Assembly (NCBI GenBank): GCA_902806055.1
Contig: CADCVD010000024.1
Span: 1-50,591 of the forward strand
From: an uncultured Rubrobacteraceae bacterium
GTDB lineage: Bacteria > Actinomycetota > Rubrobacteria > Rubrobacterales > Rubrobacteraceae
Reading direction: 5' to 3'
DNA: 50,591 bases
Part shown: positions 34,674 through 42,567 of the stretch, one piece after another
Numbering within the stretch: position 1 is the stretch's first letter
How the letters are laid out: every line of letters begins with the position of its first letter
The notes under the pieces: generated by a model
What the model was told of the DNA's origin: nothing
Seen by the model: the letters and a program-made list of their open reading frames with translations, nothing else
Databases searched by the model: none
Program-made: the position numbers and the translations under genes

Positions 34674-35236
34674 TGCCGGGAAGCGTTCATACGTCCCTTG
34701 ATGAGATAGAGCGCCACATTCGGGAGGTGCCTGATTTTCCGACCAAGGGGATCTCCTTCAAGGACATAACCCCTTTGATCGAAGACGGACCAGCCCTGTG
34801 TGCGGCGGTGGACCGGCTGTCTGAGGTCACCAATGAGCTAGACTACTCGCGCATACTCTCCGCCGAAGCCCGCGGTTTCGTCTTCGGTACTGCCCTGGCC
34901 TATAGGTCCCGCAAGGGATTAGTCCTCGCTCGTAAGCCCGGCAAGCTTCCCCGCAATACTATCTCTGCCTCCTACGATTTAGAATACGGTTCCAACACCC
35001 TTGAGATCCACGCAGACTCTATTCGCGAAGGTGTTCGTGTCCTCGTCGTCGACGACCTGCTCGCTACCGGCGGTACTGCCCGTGCCATGTGCCAACTCGT
35101 CGAGAATGCCGGCGGCGTGGTGGCAGGTGCGGCCTTCCTTGTAGAGCTCATGGACCTCCGCGGACGCGACGTCTTGAGCCCGTACGATATCATCTCCCTC
35201 ATCTCCTACAACGGTGAGAAGCAAAGTCAACAATGA
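34670..35236 (+). CDS. apt: Adenine phosphoribosyltransferase
   Basis: Salvages adenine to AMP with PRPP. Signature VPDFPTKGISFKDITPL at the N-terminus and the PRPP loop VLVVDDLLATGGTARA. 188 residues. Start TTG 34670 or ATG 34673, both overlapping or abutting the MerR stop. It overlaps the recombinase gene by ATGA. Confidence 0.95.
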   Translation: MMPGSVHTSLDEIERHIREVPDFPTKGISFKDITPLIEDGPALCAAVDRLSEVTNELDYSRILSAEARGFVFGTALAYRSRKGLVLARKPGKLPRNTISASYDLEYGSNTLEIHADSIREGVRVLVVDDLLATGGTARAMCQLVENAGGVVAGAAFLVELMDLRGRDVLSPYDIISLISYNGEKQSQQ

Positions 35237-36201
35237 GCGATGCTCTCCCTGAACTACGGAGACCTACCCAGCCATCGCCTACCAACCCCCCAGATGCTGA
35301 GAGTCTTCTCGCGATCTACCTGCGTACCCTTGACAGCCCCACAACTGCAAAAACGTATAATACTGAGATACGAATGTTTCTCAGGTTTTTGGAAGGCGAC
35401 TCTCGCATCGGTGGCAGAAGGAGTCTCGGGGAGGTAACGGTTGAGGATCTCTCGTTGTATAGAGAGCATCTTCTAGGGACTTACGCGTCAGCTACGGTGG
35501 CCAAGAAGCTAGCGGTGTTAAGGAGATTCCTCACCTTTACTTACATGGGGGGCGTGACGGGGGTCAACCCGGAGGCGTTGCGCTTCTTCGCTAAGAGCCC
35601 GAAGGTGGGTCAGGATCCCTCCTACAACGTCTTGACAGAGGAAGAGCTTGGAAGAATGCTCTCCGCAGCCCGCGCTCGTAGCCATCGTGACTATGTCCTG
35701 CTCGCGGTATTGGCCGGCGCGGGCTTGCGTGAAGCCGAGATCGTCAACCTCAAGATAGGGGACATGAGGGAGGCTGGTGAGGAGCAGATATTAGTACGCG
35801 TGATGGGGAAAGGCTCGAAGATACGTGCAGTGCCGATCGCTCCTGATCTTTGGCGTCTCATTCAGCGCCACGTGCTTCTCACCGGGCGGAGCCTGACCTC
35901 GCATGCGGATGCTCGTAAACCTCTCTTCGTCTCTCGCGAGGGGGGCGGGGACAAGCCTCTTACGACCCGAGCCGTACGCTATATCGTCAAGAAATATGCT
36001 AACTCTGCCGGTATCACCAAAGCGATCTCCCCGCACTCCATTCGCCACACTGTGGGCACGAACATGGCGGTAAACGAGGCTCCGCTTCTCGTTATCCAGC
36101 AGTTCCTAGGCCACGCGGATCCAAAGACAACCCTACGCTATATCCGCCGTGCCGAAGAACTTGCTAGCAAAGCGTATACGTATAATACACTACCTTTGTA
36201 A
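35233..36201 (+). CDS. Tyrosine recombinase of the XerC/XerD type
   Basis: 322 residues. N-terminal SAM-like DNA-binding domain (15-115) and catalytic domain with the full set: Arg in AGLREAEIVNL, Lys in MGKGSKIRAVPI, HSIRH with His and Arg, and LGHADPKTTLRYIR with His and the nucleophilic Tyr. Probably chromosome dimer resolution rather than a mobile-element integrase, since it is coupled to apt and no att repeats or cargo are seen. Only one Xer is in the window, so C or D cannot be chosen. It converges on the next gene with a seven-base gap. Confidence 0.85.
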   Translation: MSDALPELRRPTQPSPTNPPDAESLLAIYLRTLDSPTTAKTYNTEIRMFLRFLEGDSRIGGRRSLGEVTVEDLSLYREHLLGTYASATVAKKLAVLRRFLTFTYMGGVTGVNPEALRFFAKSPKVGQDPSYNVLTEEELGRMLSAARARSHRDYVLLAVLAGAGLREAEIVNLKIGDMREAGEEQILVRVMGKGSKIRAVPIAPDLWRLIQRHVLLTGRSLTSHADARKPLFVSREGGGDKPLTTRAVRYIVKKYANSAGITKAISPHSIRHTVGTNMAVNEAPLLVIQQFLGHADPKTTLRYIRRAEELASKAYTYNTLPL

Positions 36202-36208
36202 TTCTTTA

Positions 36209-36721
36209 TTACTCCTCGGCAGGTGAGTAACACCCTCCAGCGAATTGGTTCGGGTACTCTGCAGGGCAACTGCCATCGGGCATAAGTGGCAGGGGACCGC
36301 TACCAGGGCCTCCGGCTTGAAGGAGGCTATCTGAACGCTTTCTATTGTTGAAGTAGTTTCCTTCGTCACAGGCGATACCGTTGACATCGGAGTCTAGCTC
36401 ATCGCCGAAGAGAATCTGATCCAGCTCGAAGACGTTCTGGGCTTCCTGTTGGTTCTCGAAATCCGTGCATCTTACGTCACCGTACTGTTCTTGCAATTGC
36501 TGGACTCTCTGGTCGGTCTGATTAGCGTCGTTGTTCTGATTCTGATTTTGTTCGAGATCTCGGGGTTGGTAAGATTGAGCCATGGTCTTGGCGGAGATCT
36601 CTTCAGGGTCAATCGACGACGAGCTACGCTCCCAGGCGAGACGCCCAGATGCGAAGAGAGCGCTTACTAAGACAAAGACTACCGTCCCTCCGAGCCACAG
36701 CAGCTGCGTCCGCGAAGACAC
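36209..36721 (-). CDS. Secreted or membrane-anchored Excalibur-domain protein with novel C-terminal motif
   Basis: 170 residues: an N-terminal hydrophobic helix (8-26, signal anchor), a Gln/Asn-rich linker, an Excalibur calcium-binding domain (about 80-128) with CTDFENQQEAQ and the DSDVNGIAC Asp loop, then a 35-residue tail (LL-AGGP-x2-GPLP-x-MP-x-G-x-CP-x-E-aromatic-P ... GCY). The tail is shared with the neighbouring protein. GTG start 14 bases after that neighbour, so probably one operon. Likely acts outside the membrane; function unknown. Confidence 0.75.
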   Translation of the reverse strand: MSSRTQLLWLGGTVVFVLVSALFASGRLAWERSSSSIDPEEISAKTMAQSYQPRDLEQNQNQNNDANQTDQRVQQLQEQYGDVRCTDFENQQEAQNVFELDQILFGDELDSDVNGIACDEGNYFNNRKRSDSLLQAGGPGSGPLPLMPDGSCPAEYPNQFAGGCYSPAEE

Positions 36722-36734
36722 CAGAAAGCTCTAG

Positions 36735-37193
36735 CTACCGGGCGTCTGCATAGCAGCCGTCTGCCTGCTCTACCGGGAACTCCTGCGGACAACCGCCACC
36801 CGGCATCGTCGGCAACGGACCGTCAGAAGGCCCGCCTGCCTCCAGTAACGGATCGCTCGGGTTAGGCGTACCGCCTCCGGGGCTCCCGGGATTGTCAGAC
36901 GGCGATCCACCAGAAGAAGGGTTGCTAGGGCTCGAGGGCGAAGGAGAAGGGCTATCAGGACTGCTGGGACTCGAGGGCGAGCCGCTCTCACTCGGCGACG
37001 GTCGATTCGAGTTAGAGGGGCTGCTCTGACTAGCCTGGGAAGCAGATCGAGAGGCCTCTATCTGTTCTGGCTCGCTTCCCAGGTCCGCAACTACCCACAC
37101 CACCCAGAGAGCCAGGATGCAGGTCAAGATAAAACCCAGAAACGCTAACTTTACCGGAAAAGCCGTACCACTCAATATAAGTACCCCCCCCAA
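36735..37193 (-). CDS. Secreted Ser/Pro-rich protein sharing the C-terminal GGP-GPLP-Cys motif
   Basis: 152 residues: hydrophobic helix near residues 10-35, a Ser/Pro/Gly/Asn-rich linker (about 45-115) typical of wall-spanning stalks, and the same tail motif as the downstream protein (AGGP, GPLP, MP-x-G-x-CP-x-EFP, GCY). TTG 37193 sits inside a run of eight G; a start at TTG 37218 in another frame would enter this frame if the run lost one G. Start and expression are uncertain. Confidence 0.65.
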   Translation of the reverse strand: MGGVLILSGTAFPVKLAFLGFILTCILALWVVWVVADLGSEPEQIEASRSASQASQSSPSNSNRPSPSESGSPSSPSSPDSPSPSPSSPSNPSSGGSPSDNPGSPGGGTPNPSDPLLEAGGPSDGPLPTMPGGGCPQEFPVEQADGCYADAR

Positions 37194-37235
37194 ACCTTTT
37201 GTCTAGATATAGGTTCAAATCATTGTAGGCTAGCC

Positions 37236-37258
37236 GACCCTCTTTAGCAAAGAGGGTC
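37236..37258 (-). repeat. Perfect 10-bp inverted repeat, possible terminator
   Basis: GACCCTCTTT and AAAGAGGGTC are separated by AGC. The stem lies between the reductase gene and the secreted-protein genes. No T-run follows on either strand, so it is either a terminator without U-tail or an operator or RNA element for the downstream genes. Confidence 0.5.
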
Positions 37259-37296
37259 CGTACAAGAGCCGACGAAGGGACGACACAAAACTGCGA

Positions 37297-37324
37297 GTTT
37301 CCGATAAGTAGAATTCTCGGAAAC
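37297..37324 (-). terminator. Probable terminator of the RibD-C reductase gene
   Basis: Arms GTTTCCGA (37297-37304) and TCGGAAAC (37317-37324) start 12 bases after the stop on the - strand, with TTTTG eleven bases or fewer beyond the stem. Loop of 12 bases. Confidence 0.45.
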
Positions 37325-37335
37325 TGAAATTGCCG

Positions 37336-38139
37336 CTAGTCTTCATTCCTGTATCTCAGGAATAGCTCTCCTTCTGCAACATGTATCGAGACGGGTTTGA
37401 GGCGAACGCTTTGGTTAAAGGGTGGTCCTTCCAGTATGGTAAGCGCGGAGTTTGATTTGCCTCCTAGTAGCTTAGGAGCAAGTGTCAGGAAGAGCTCGTC
37501 TACGAGACCCTGGCTCATTAAGGCGTAGTTCAGAGAAGGGCCGCCCTCTACGAGTAGCACGTCCACCGAATATCGTTCTTTTAGGATCTTCAGGGTCTCC
37601 TCCAAGCTCGCCGCGATTTCGACGGAGGCTAGATCTGAGATCTCCTTGATACGAGCACTTGGTGTCGAAGGAGTGGCAATGACGAGAACGTTATCAAAAG
37701 CGGCGTCTAGCAGATTATCCTCTAGAGGAAGTTCGCCGGATATCGTGGTCAAAACAGCCAGGGGCTGTGGCTTCAGGCCGAGAGATGCGCGTTGCAGGGC
37801 GAGATCGCTTGTAACCGACAACGTAAGCTTCTCGGAGCGCAAAGTGCTCGCTCCGACCAACACTGCATCTGCCCGCACCCGCAGTTTTCTCATGACAATC
37901 CGGTCTATTGGGCCCCCGATCGGGCCGGACTTGCCATTTACCGTTGCCTTTCCGTCAAGCGATGAAACCATGTTGATAAGGACGTATGGCCTATCTCCAC
38001 GCTTTGGCAGCAAGAGATCCTGGTAGACCTCCTTCGCCTCTAGATCTTCGATCGGCTCAGGGAGTAACCTTTTAACTTTGCCTTCAGGCAATCGTGTAAT
38101 GTGCGTACCTTCTAGCCTGAGGCTCTGCGAGGGTGACAT
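37336..38139 (-). CDS. RibD C-terminal domain reductase (dihydrofolate reductase-like)
   Basis: 267 residues with the NADPH-dependent pyrimidine reductase fold: PYVLINMVSSLDGKAT, RVRADAVLVGASTLRSE, VLLVEGGPSLN and a LAPKLLGG segment. The deaminase domain of bifunctional RibD is absent. May act in riboflavin synthesis or on another pterin-like or flavin substrate. The long frame overlaps hflX by 56 bases; TTG 38091 (8-base overlap) is the more natural start and keeps the whole domain. Confidence 0.82.
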   Translation of the reverse strand: MSPSQSLRLEGTHITRLPEGKVKRLLPEPIEDLEAKEVYQDLLLPKRGDRPYVLINMVSSLDGKATVNGKSGPIGGPIDRIVMRKLRVRADAVLVGASTLRSEKLTLSVTSDLALQRASLGLKPQPLAVLTTISGELPLEDNLLDAAFDNVLVIATPSTPSARIKEISDLASVEIAASLEETLKILKERYSVDVLLVEGGPSLNYALMSQGLVDELFLTLAPKLLGGKSNSALTILEGPPFNQSVRLKPVSIHVAEGELFLRYRNED

Positions 38140-39373
38140 CCATCTCTATCCCCTGCGCGGTGTCGTTGCGTTCGTGTATCTCAGCGTGCTCGTATAGAGG
38201 GCTTACAAGCCCGTGTTCAGCGTGCGGTATAAGGAGCCGTACACGCACCCGGCTCCTAGCAAGCCTATCGTTTACAGCGTCTAGAAGCGGACCAGCGTAC
38301 CGTATAGCGCTCATAAACACAGCCTCAGGATAGCGCATCATCAGTGCCCGGCGACGGTCCTCGGGCACAACGTCAGCCTTGTTCAGGCACAGTATGGTCT
38401 CCTGCCGACTCTCACCGTCTCCGTCAGCCTCTAGGAGGGTCTCTGAAAGTGTAGACTTGACGGTCTGTATCTCTTCTTCTACATGCTCGCTACTCGCATC
38501 GGCGCACAATACCACTACATCAGCCCCGGATGAGGCCTCCAAGGTGCTCGCGAAGGAGTGAACGAGCTGTGTGGGCAGCTTTCTTATAAAGCCCACCGTA
38601 TCAGTAAGTACGAAGTCCGGCCTGACTACTGCTACGCCGTTCCGCGAGTGGCCATGGCTTGCAGAAACGAGACGGGTAGTCGTCTCAAGGGTCTCGAAGA
38701 GCCTGTCCGCACTTGAGCGTTGCTCACCGCTCAGAGCGTTTAATATAGTAGTCTTGCCAGCGTTGGTATACCCGACAAGGGTAACCCTGGGTGGACCTTC
38801 GCTCTTCAGGCGCGCGCCGCGAACCGTGCGAGCCGCTCTCTCTTCTCCCAACCTCCTGCGAATCCTCTCCATCCGCTGGCGTATAACTCGACGGTCGTAC
38901 TCGAGCTGCTGCTCACCAGGTCCCCTCGTAGTTACCCCGCCGCCGCCAAGACGGCTCAGGGCCCTGTACCCGCCTCTGACCCTCGGTAAGCGATAACTCA
39001 ACTCTGCGAGCTCGACTTCGAGCCGGCTAGCAGCATCGCGCGCATGAGCCTCGAAGATTCTAATAATAAGCAGCGTACGATCTACTACCGTAGCCTCTGA
39101 AGCCTTCTCTAATACCCGTGTCTGCGAGGGCGAGAGCTCGTCGTCCGTAACTACCAAGCCCGCGCCGGTAGCTTCGACCAACTCTCCGAGCTCCTCGCGC
39201 TTACCGCGTCCCACATATCCGACCGGGTCGCGCCTGACCTGCTCAAGCTCCCCGACGACCTCGAGACCAAGCGTCTGGGCCAGACGGCTTAGTTCCGGTA
39301 TCTGTCGGTCCTCACCGGCAGCGACCAACACCGCCTTCTCCTCGTTCCCCTGCCCCAACTCTTTCTCTACCAT
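38084..39373 (-). CDS. hflX: GTPase HflX
   Basis: Ribosome-splitting GTPase active in stress. N-terminal HflX domain with GRGKREELGE and the glycine-rich GPGEQQLEYDRR linker followed by coiled coil; G domain with GYTNAGKTT (G1), DTVGF (G3) and NKAD (G4). 429 residues, ATG start overlapping the end of miaA by 7 bases. miaA-hflX adjacency is common. Confidence 0.95.
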   Translation of the reverse strand: MVEKELGQGNEEKAVLVAAGEDRQIPELSRLAQTLGLEVVGELEQVRRDPVGYVGRGKREELGELVEATGAGLVVTDDELSPSQTRVLEKASEATVVDRTLLIIRIFEAHARDAASRLEVELAELSYRLPRVRGGYRALSRLGGGGVTTRGPGEQQLEYDRRVIRQRMERIRRRLGEERAARTVRGARLKSEGPPRVTLVGYTNAGKTTILNALSGEQRSSADRLFETLETTTRLVSASHGHSRNGVAVVRPDFVLTDTVGFIRKLPTQLVHSFASTLEASSGADVVVLCADASSEHVEEEIQTVKSTLSETLLEADGDGESRQETILCLNKADVVPEDRRRALMMRYPEAVFMSAIRYAGPLLDAVNDRLARSRVRVRLLIPHAEHGLVSPLYEHAEIHERNDTAQGIEMDVTLAEPQARRYAHYTIA

Positions 39374-40245
39374 GCACCCATTATATCATGCATTAAATGC
39401 TTTATACCGGGGTCTGATTCCTTCTCGACTATGAGGGTTTTTGTCTTGTCCGGGAGGTTTCTGGCGAGCTTATCGAACCAGCGGATCTGACGCCGAGCTA
39501 GTCTCCGGGTGCGTACGGCGATCTTCTCTTCGGCTTCTTCGCGCGATACGCGGCCTGCAACGTAGCAGAGCATCTCTCGCACACCAATAGCCTCCTGCAC
39601 GGAGGAATTGATCCGTATACCCGACTCTTCAAGCTTTCTCGCCTCTTGCTCACCTGCGTGGACTATAACGGAGGAGCGGAACCTGATATTGCGATCGATA
39701 TCTAGCCTCGGGGGACGAAGGTAGAGTAAGGTAGTGTTGTAGCGTGGTTCGCCGTCCCAGATAGAACCCCTCTCTCGGGCTCCCGCCATGTTGAGTTCCA
39801 TATCTCGGGCTGCGCGCCTCGGGTTCGCGGCCGCAGACGCCATCCGCTCAGCTCTCGCGCGTATCTCAGGCGATACTTTAGGAGCGAGAGGGATATCGAG
39901 CAGGATCGCATTTAGATACATGCCAGTACCACTATCTAGAACGAAGGGTAAACCTTCGGGAAGAGCAAAGATGATCTCGTCAGCTCTCTGCTTTTGGTCC
40001 GCGACCGTCCAATCCTCGCTAACCGAGACCACTCCTACAAGCTCTGCGGGGCGTTTTCGGGCCTGGTTGGTGATAGTGGGTATCTCTTTGTACACCTGCA
40101 TAGAGTCGACTACGACCGTGGTCACCCAATCTCTATAGGTCCTAGAGAGCGCTTCCGCGAGAGCGTCTGCGAGCCTGCTCTTGCCGGCAGCGGTTGGGCC
40201 GCAGACGACGAGCGTTTTGCGTGCTGGCTTGCCTGCTGCGATCAG
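39367..40245 (-). CDS. miaA: tRNA dimethylallyltransferase
   Basis: Adds a dimethylallyl group to A37 of tRNAs reading UNN codons; MiaB, upstream, then methylthiolates it. DSMQVYKEIPTITN and the DSGTGMYLNAI segment identify MiaA. GTG 40125, the first standard start, would lose the essential P-loop. The frame continues upstream with GPTAAGKS, so translation must begin earlier, and no ATG, GTG or TTG is available. CTG 40245, overlapping the miaB TGA as CTGA, gives 292 residues, the family length. No Shine-Dalgarno is visible, so coupling to miaB is likely. Confidence 0.85.
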   Translation of the reverse strand: MIAAGKPARKTLVVCGPTAAGKSRLADALAEALSRTYRDWVTTVVVDSMQVYKEIPTITNQARKRPAELVGVVSVSEDWTVADQKQRADEIIFALPEGLPFVLDSGTGMYLNAILLDIPLAPKVSPEIRARAERMASAAANPRRAARDMELNMAGARERGSIWDGEPRYNTTLLYLRPPRLDIDRNIRFRSSVIVHAGEQEARKLEESGIRINSSVQEAIGVREMLCYVAGRVSREEAEEKIAVRTRRLARRQIRWFDKLARNLPDKTKTLIVEKESDPGIKHLMHDIMGAW

Positions 40246-41621
40246 CGCGGAGGGCCTGAAGGCTCGCCGGCGTAAAGCACGTGCGGACCGGCTGACTCGA
40301 TCTTCGCCGTTACGTAGCTTCCTGCAGCCGCCGTTGTCGGGACGTGAACGGCATGTCCGCTCCAGGTCTCGCCGACCGCCCTACCATCCCCCGTATGAGC
40401 GTGACGAATATAGATCTCCTCTACTCCCCCAACCTTAGACTGGTTCTGTCTGAAGGCGTTCTTCTCGACTGTGCGCAATATCTCTACGAAACGCCTCTGC
40501 GCCACACCTTCCGGGACCGTCTCCGGTAGCTCAGCAGCCTCCGTACCTCTCCTCGGAGAGTACTTAAAGACGTAGGCCGAGTCAAAGGCGCAGTCCTCAA
40601 CGAGCTTCAAGGTCTCTTCGTGATCCTCCTCCGTCTCACCAGGATGTCCCACTATTAGATCGGTAGAGAGCGTCCCGTCTGGCACCATCTCCCTGAAGAC
40701 TTCGATCTTGCGCTGGTATCTGTCGGCTTTGTAGCCCCGGTGCATTGCCTTCAACATCCGGTCAGACCCGGACTGAACCGGCAGATGTAGCTTCTTCACC
40801 AGCGTCGCTCTCTCGCCGATGAGCCTGAGGGTCCGATCCTCCATATTGGAAGGATGGCTGGTCGTAAACCACACCCTCGGCGCCTCCTCAGAGATACGCT
40901 CCAAGAGGTCACAGAACCTCCTGCCATCCGCTCCACGCCAAGCATCTACCGTCTGCCCGAGAAGCGTCACGTACCGGGTACCGCTGCGAACCAGTCGCCT
41001 GACCTCATCTACGACGTTCTCTAACGGTCGACAGACCATCCTGCCTCTCACCGACGGAACCACGCAGTAGCTACACTGGTAATTGCACCCGGTCATTATC
41101 GTGACAAACGTTGAATGCGAGCCTTCTACACCCTTTAGCTCTGGAGTAAAGGTTTCCTCTGTACCTGGTAAGCCTATAAACTTTGCCAGTTCATATGTAT
41201 TATGGGTACCAAGAATCAGGTCTATAGAATAAGTCTTTTGGAGTTCGTTGGCTTCGCTTGCGGCTCCGATGCAGCCGGTAAGGGCTACCTTCTTGACACG
41301 CCCCTCTCTCTTGAGGCGATTTAGTTCTCCGAGGTGTCCCTTTACGCGATCCACGGCGTTCTCGCGAACGTAGCAGGTGTTCAGAACTACGAGGTCCGCT
41401 TCTTCGTAGGATTGAACTTCAGCGTACCCAGCATCCCGGACCATGCGTCGCATCCGGTCCGAGTCGTGAACGTTCATCTGGCAGCCGAACGTCTTTATAA
41501 ATGCCGTTTTCGGCGCGTCGGCTACGCCGGGCTGAGCACCACTGCTTGAGGGTTTTTTGCCTAGGCTGATGACAACGGGCGGGTTGTTCCCGCTCTCCCC
41601 ACTGGTGATAGGACTACTCAT
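40242..41621 (-). CDS. miaB: tRNA-2-methylthio-N6-dimethylallyladenosine synthase
   Basis: Radical-SAM methylthiotransferase acting on the MiaA product. N-terminal UPF0004 domain with three cluster Cys (TFGCQMN, LNTCYVREN, LTGCIG), radical-SAM CNYQCSYC, and a C-terminal TRAM domain. ATG 41621 is preferred; it overlaps the upstream stop by 8 bases and gives 459 residues with a 45-residue unconserved N-terminus. The open frame back to 41666 adds nothing conserved. Confidence 0.95.
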   Translation of the reverse strand: MSSPITSGESGNNPPVVISLGKKPSSSGAQPGVADAPKTAFIKTFGCQMNVHDSDRMRRMVRDAGYAEVQSYEEADLVVLNTCYVRENAVDRVKGHLGELNRLKREGRVKKVALTGCIGAASEANELQKTYSIDLILGTHNTYELAKFIGLPGTEETFTPELKGVEGSHSTFVTIMTGCNYQCSYCVVPSVRGRMVCRPLENVVDEVRRLVRSGTRYVTLLGQTVDAWRGADGRRFCDLLERISEEAPRVWFTTSHPSNMEDRTLRLIGERATLVKKLHLPVQSGSDRMLKAMHRGYKADRYQRKIEVFREMVPDGTLSTDLIVGHPGETEEDHEETLKLVEDCAFDSAYVFKYSPRRGTEAAELPETVPEGVAQRRFVEILRTVEKNAFRQNQSKVGGVEEIYIRHAHTGDGRAVGETWSGHAVHVPTTAAAGSYVTAKIESAGPHVLYAGEPSGPPR

Positions 41622-42552
41622 ACTCTTCCTCCGGCTCGTAAACAAGGGCTCTAAGGACGACCTCACCTGGCCTTCTCTGCAACTTTATCTCTGAGAGGTC
41701 TAAGTAGTTGGATCTCGCGACCCGGCGCAGCACCGCGCTTATCTCCGCGAGGTCCTCCGCCTCCACGTGAAGTATAGGCCCTGTAGTGCCGTTTCGCCCG
41801 GTCTCCTTGAGGCGCCCGCGCTCTCCCCCCCTACCAGATATTACCTCCCGCGCCGCCAAGACCTCCCCGGAGAGAACCCGGCGAATCGTTCTCGATGAAA
41901 GCTCTAACCCAAGACGGGATGCTTCCTCCCATACTTGTTCTATTATCTTTGTGTTGGTCCTTTTCTCGCTGCCTCTCTGAGGTAATTGTATTATGCGGTT
42001 TTCGAGGAGGCGAGCGAGGATGCTTGCAGGAGAGCCATGATAGATGTGGTCGGTTTTTGTTTGGGAGGCGAAGTTAGCTAGGGTGGCGAGTAGGTTGGTA
42101 TTGGAGGGGCGGGTGCCGGATTGAAGGCTCTTTTCGCTGAGGACTTGAGTATCAAAGACAGATTTTATGGCGGTGGGTGACGAGGCAGAGAGTACCTCGG
42201 CGACGAGAGCGGCGTTCTTTATATGGTAGAGGGAGAGGCCGGCCCCGTGAGGGGAAGAAGACCCATCGTGCACAGGTTCGAGGTGGCGAGTCGTAACGCC
42301 TGGCTCGAAGACGAGGTGTTTGTGCGAATCTGGGATACCGGAGCCGTCGTCTATAACGACGAGATGGCGGTAGCGACGGTTATGGAGAGAAGAGGCTACG
42401 CAGATGGTGGCCGCTCCGGCGTCGCGGGAGTTACGCAACAGCTCGTAGAGGGCATCCTCGATAGAGCGAAGTTGAAGAGGACTGCGACGAGCGCCTTCGG
42501 CACCGGCAAGGCGGGCGAAGCCGGAGCCAAGATCGCGGTAGGGACCCTCCAC
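41614..42552 (-). CDS. GHKL-type ATPase domain protein of unknown function
   Basis: 312 residues. The N-terminal part has the Bergerat ATP fold: N-box EDALYELLRNSRDAGA (Glu37, Asn41, Asp44), G1 box DDGSGIP and G2 box PHGAGLSLYHIKNAA, closer in spacing to MutL/Hsp90-like sensors than to typical histidine kinases. No dimerisation-phosphoacceptor helix, receiver or membrane segment is present. Residues 165-240 contain a helical, possibly DNA-binding region; the last 60 residues form a separate domain. GTG start 15 bases after rny. Role unknown; the setting between rny and miaB suggests nucleic acids. Confidence 0.75.
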   Translation of the reverse strand: MEGPYRDLGSGFARLAGAEGARRSPLQLRSIEDALYELLRNSRDAGAATICVASSLHNRRYRHLVVIDDGSGIPDSHKHLVFEPGVTTRHLEPVHDGSSSPHGAGLSLYHIKNAALVAEVLSASSPTAIKSVFDTQVLSEKSLQSGTRPSNTNLLATLANFASQTKTDHIYHGSPASILARLLENRIIQLPQRGSEKRTNTKIIEQVWEEASRLGLELSSRTIRRVLSGEVLAAREVISGRGGERGRLKETGRNGTTGPILHVEAEDLAEISAVLRRVARSNYLDLSEIKLQRRPGEVVLRALVYEPEEEYE

Positions 42553-42567
42553 GGAGCCGCAGCCTCT

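Noticed and set aside
35233-36201. Tyrosine recombinase as the integrase of a mobile element.
   Set aside because: It is translationally coupled to apt, no flanking direct repeats or cargo genes are seen, and nearby tRNA targets are absent; a cellular Xer role is simpler.
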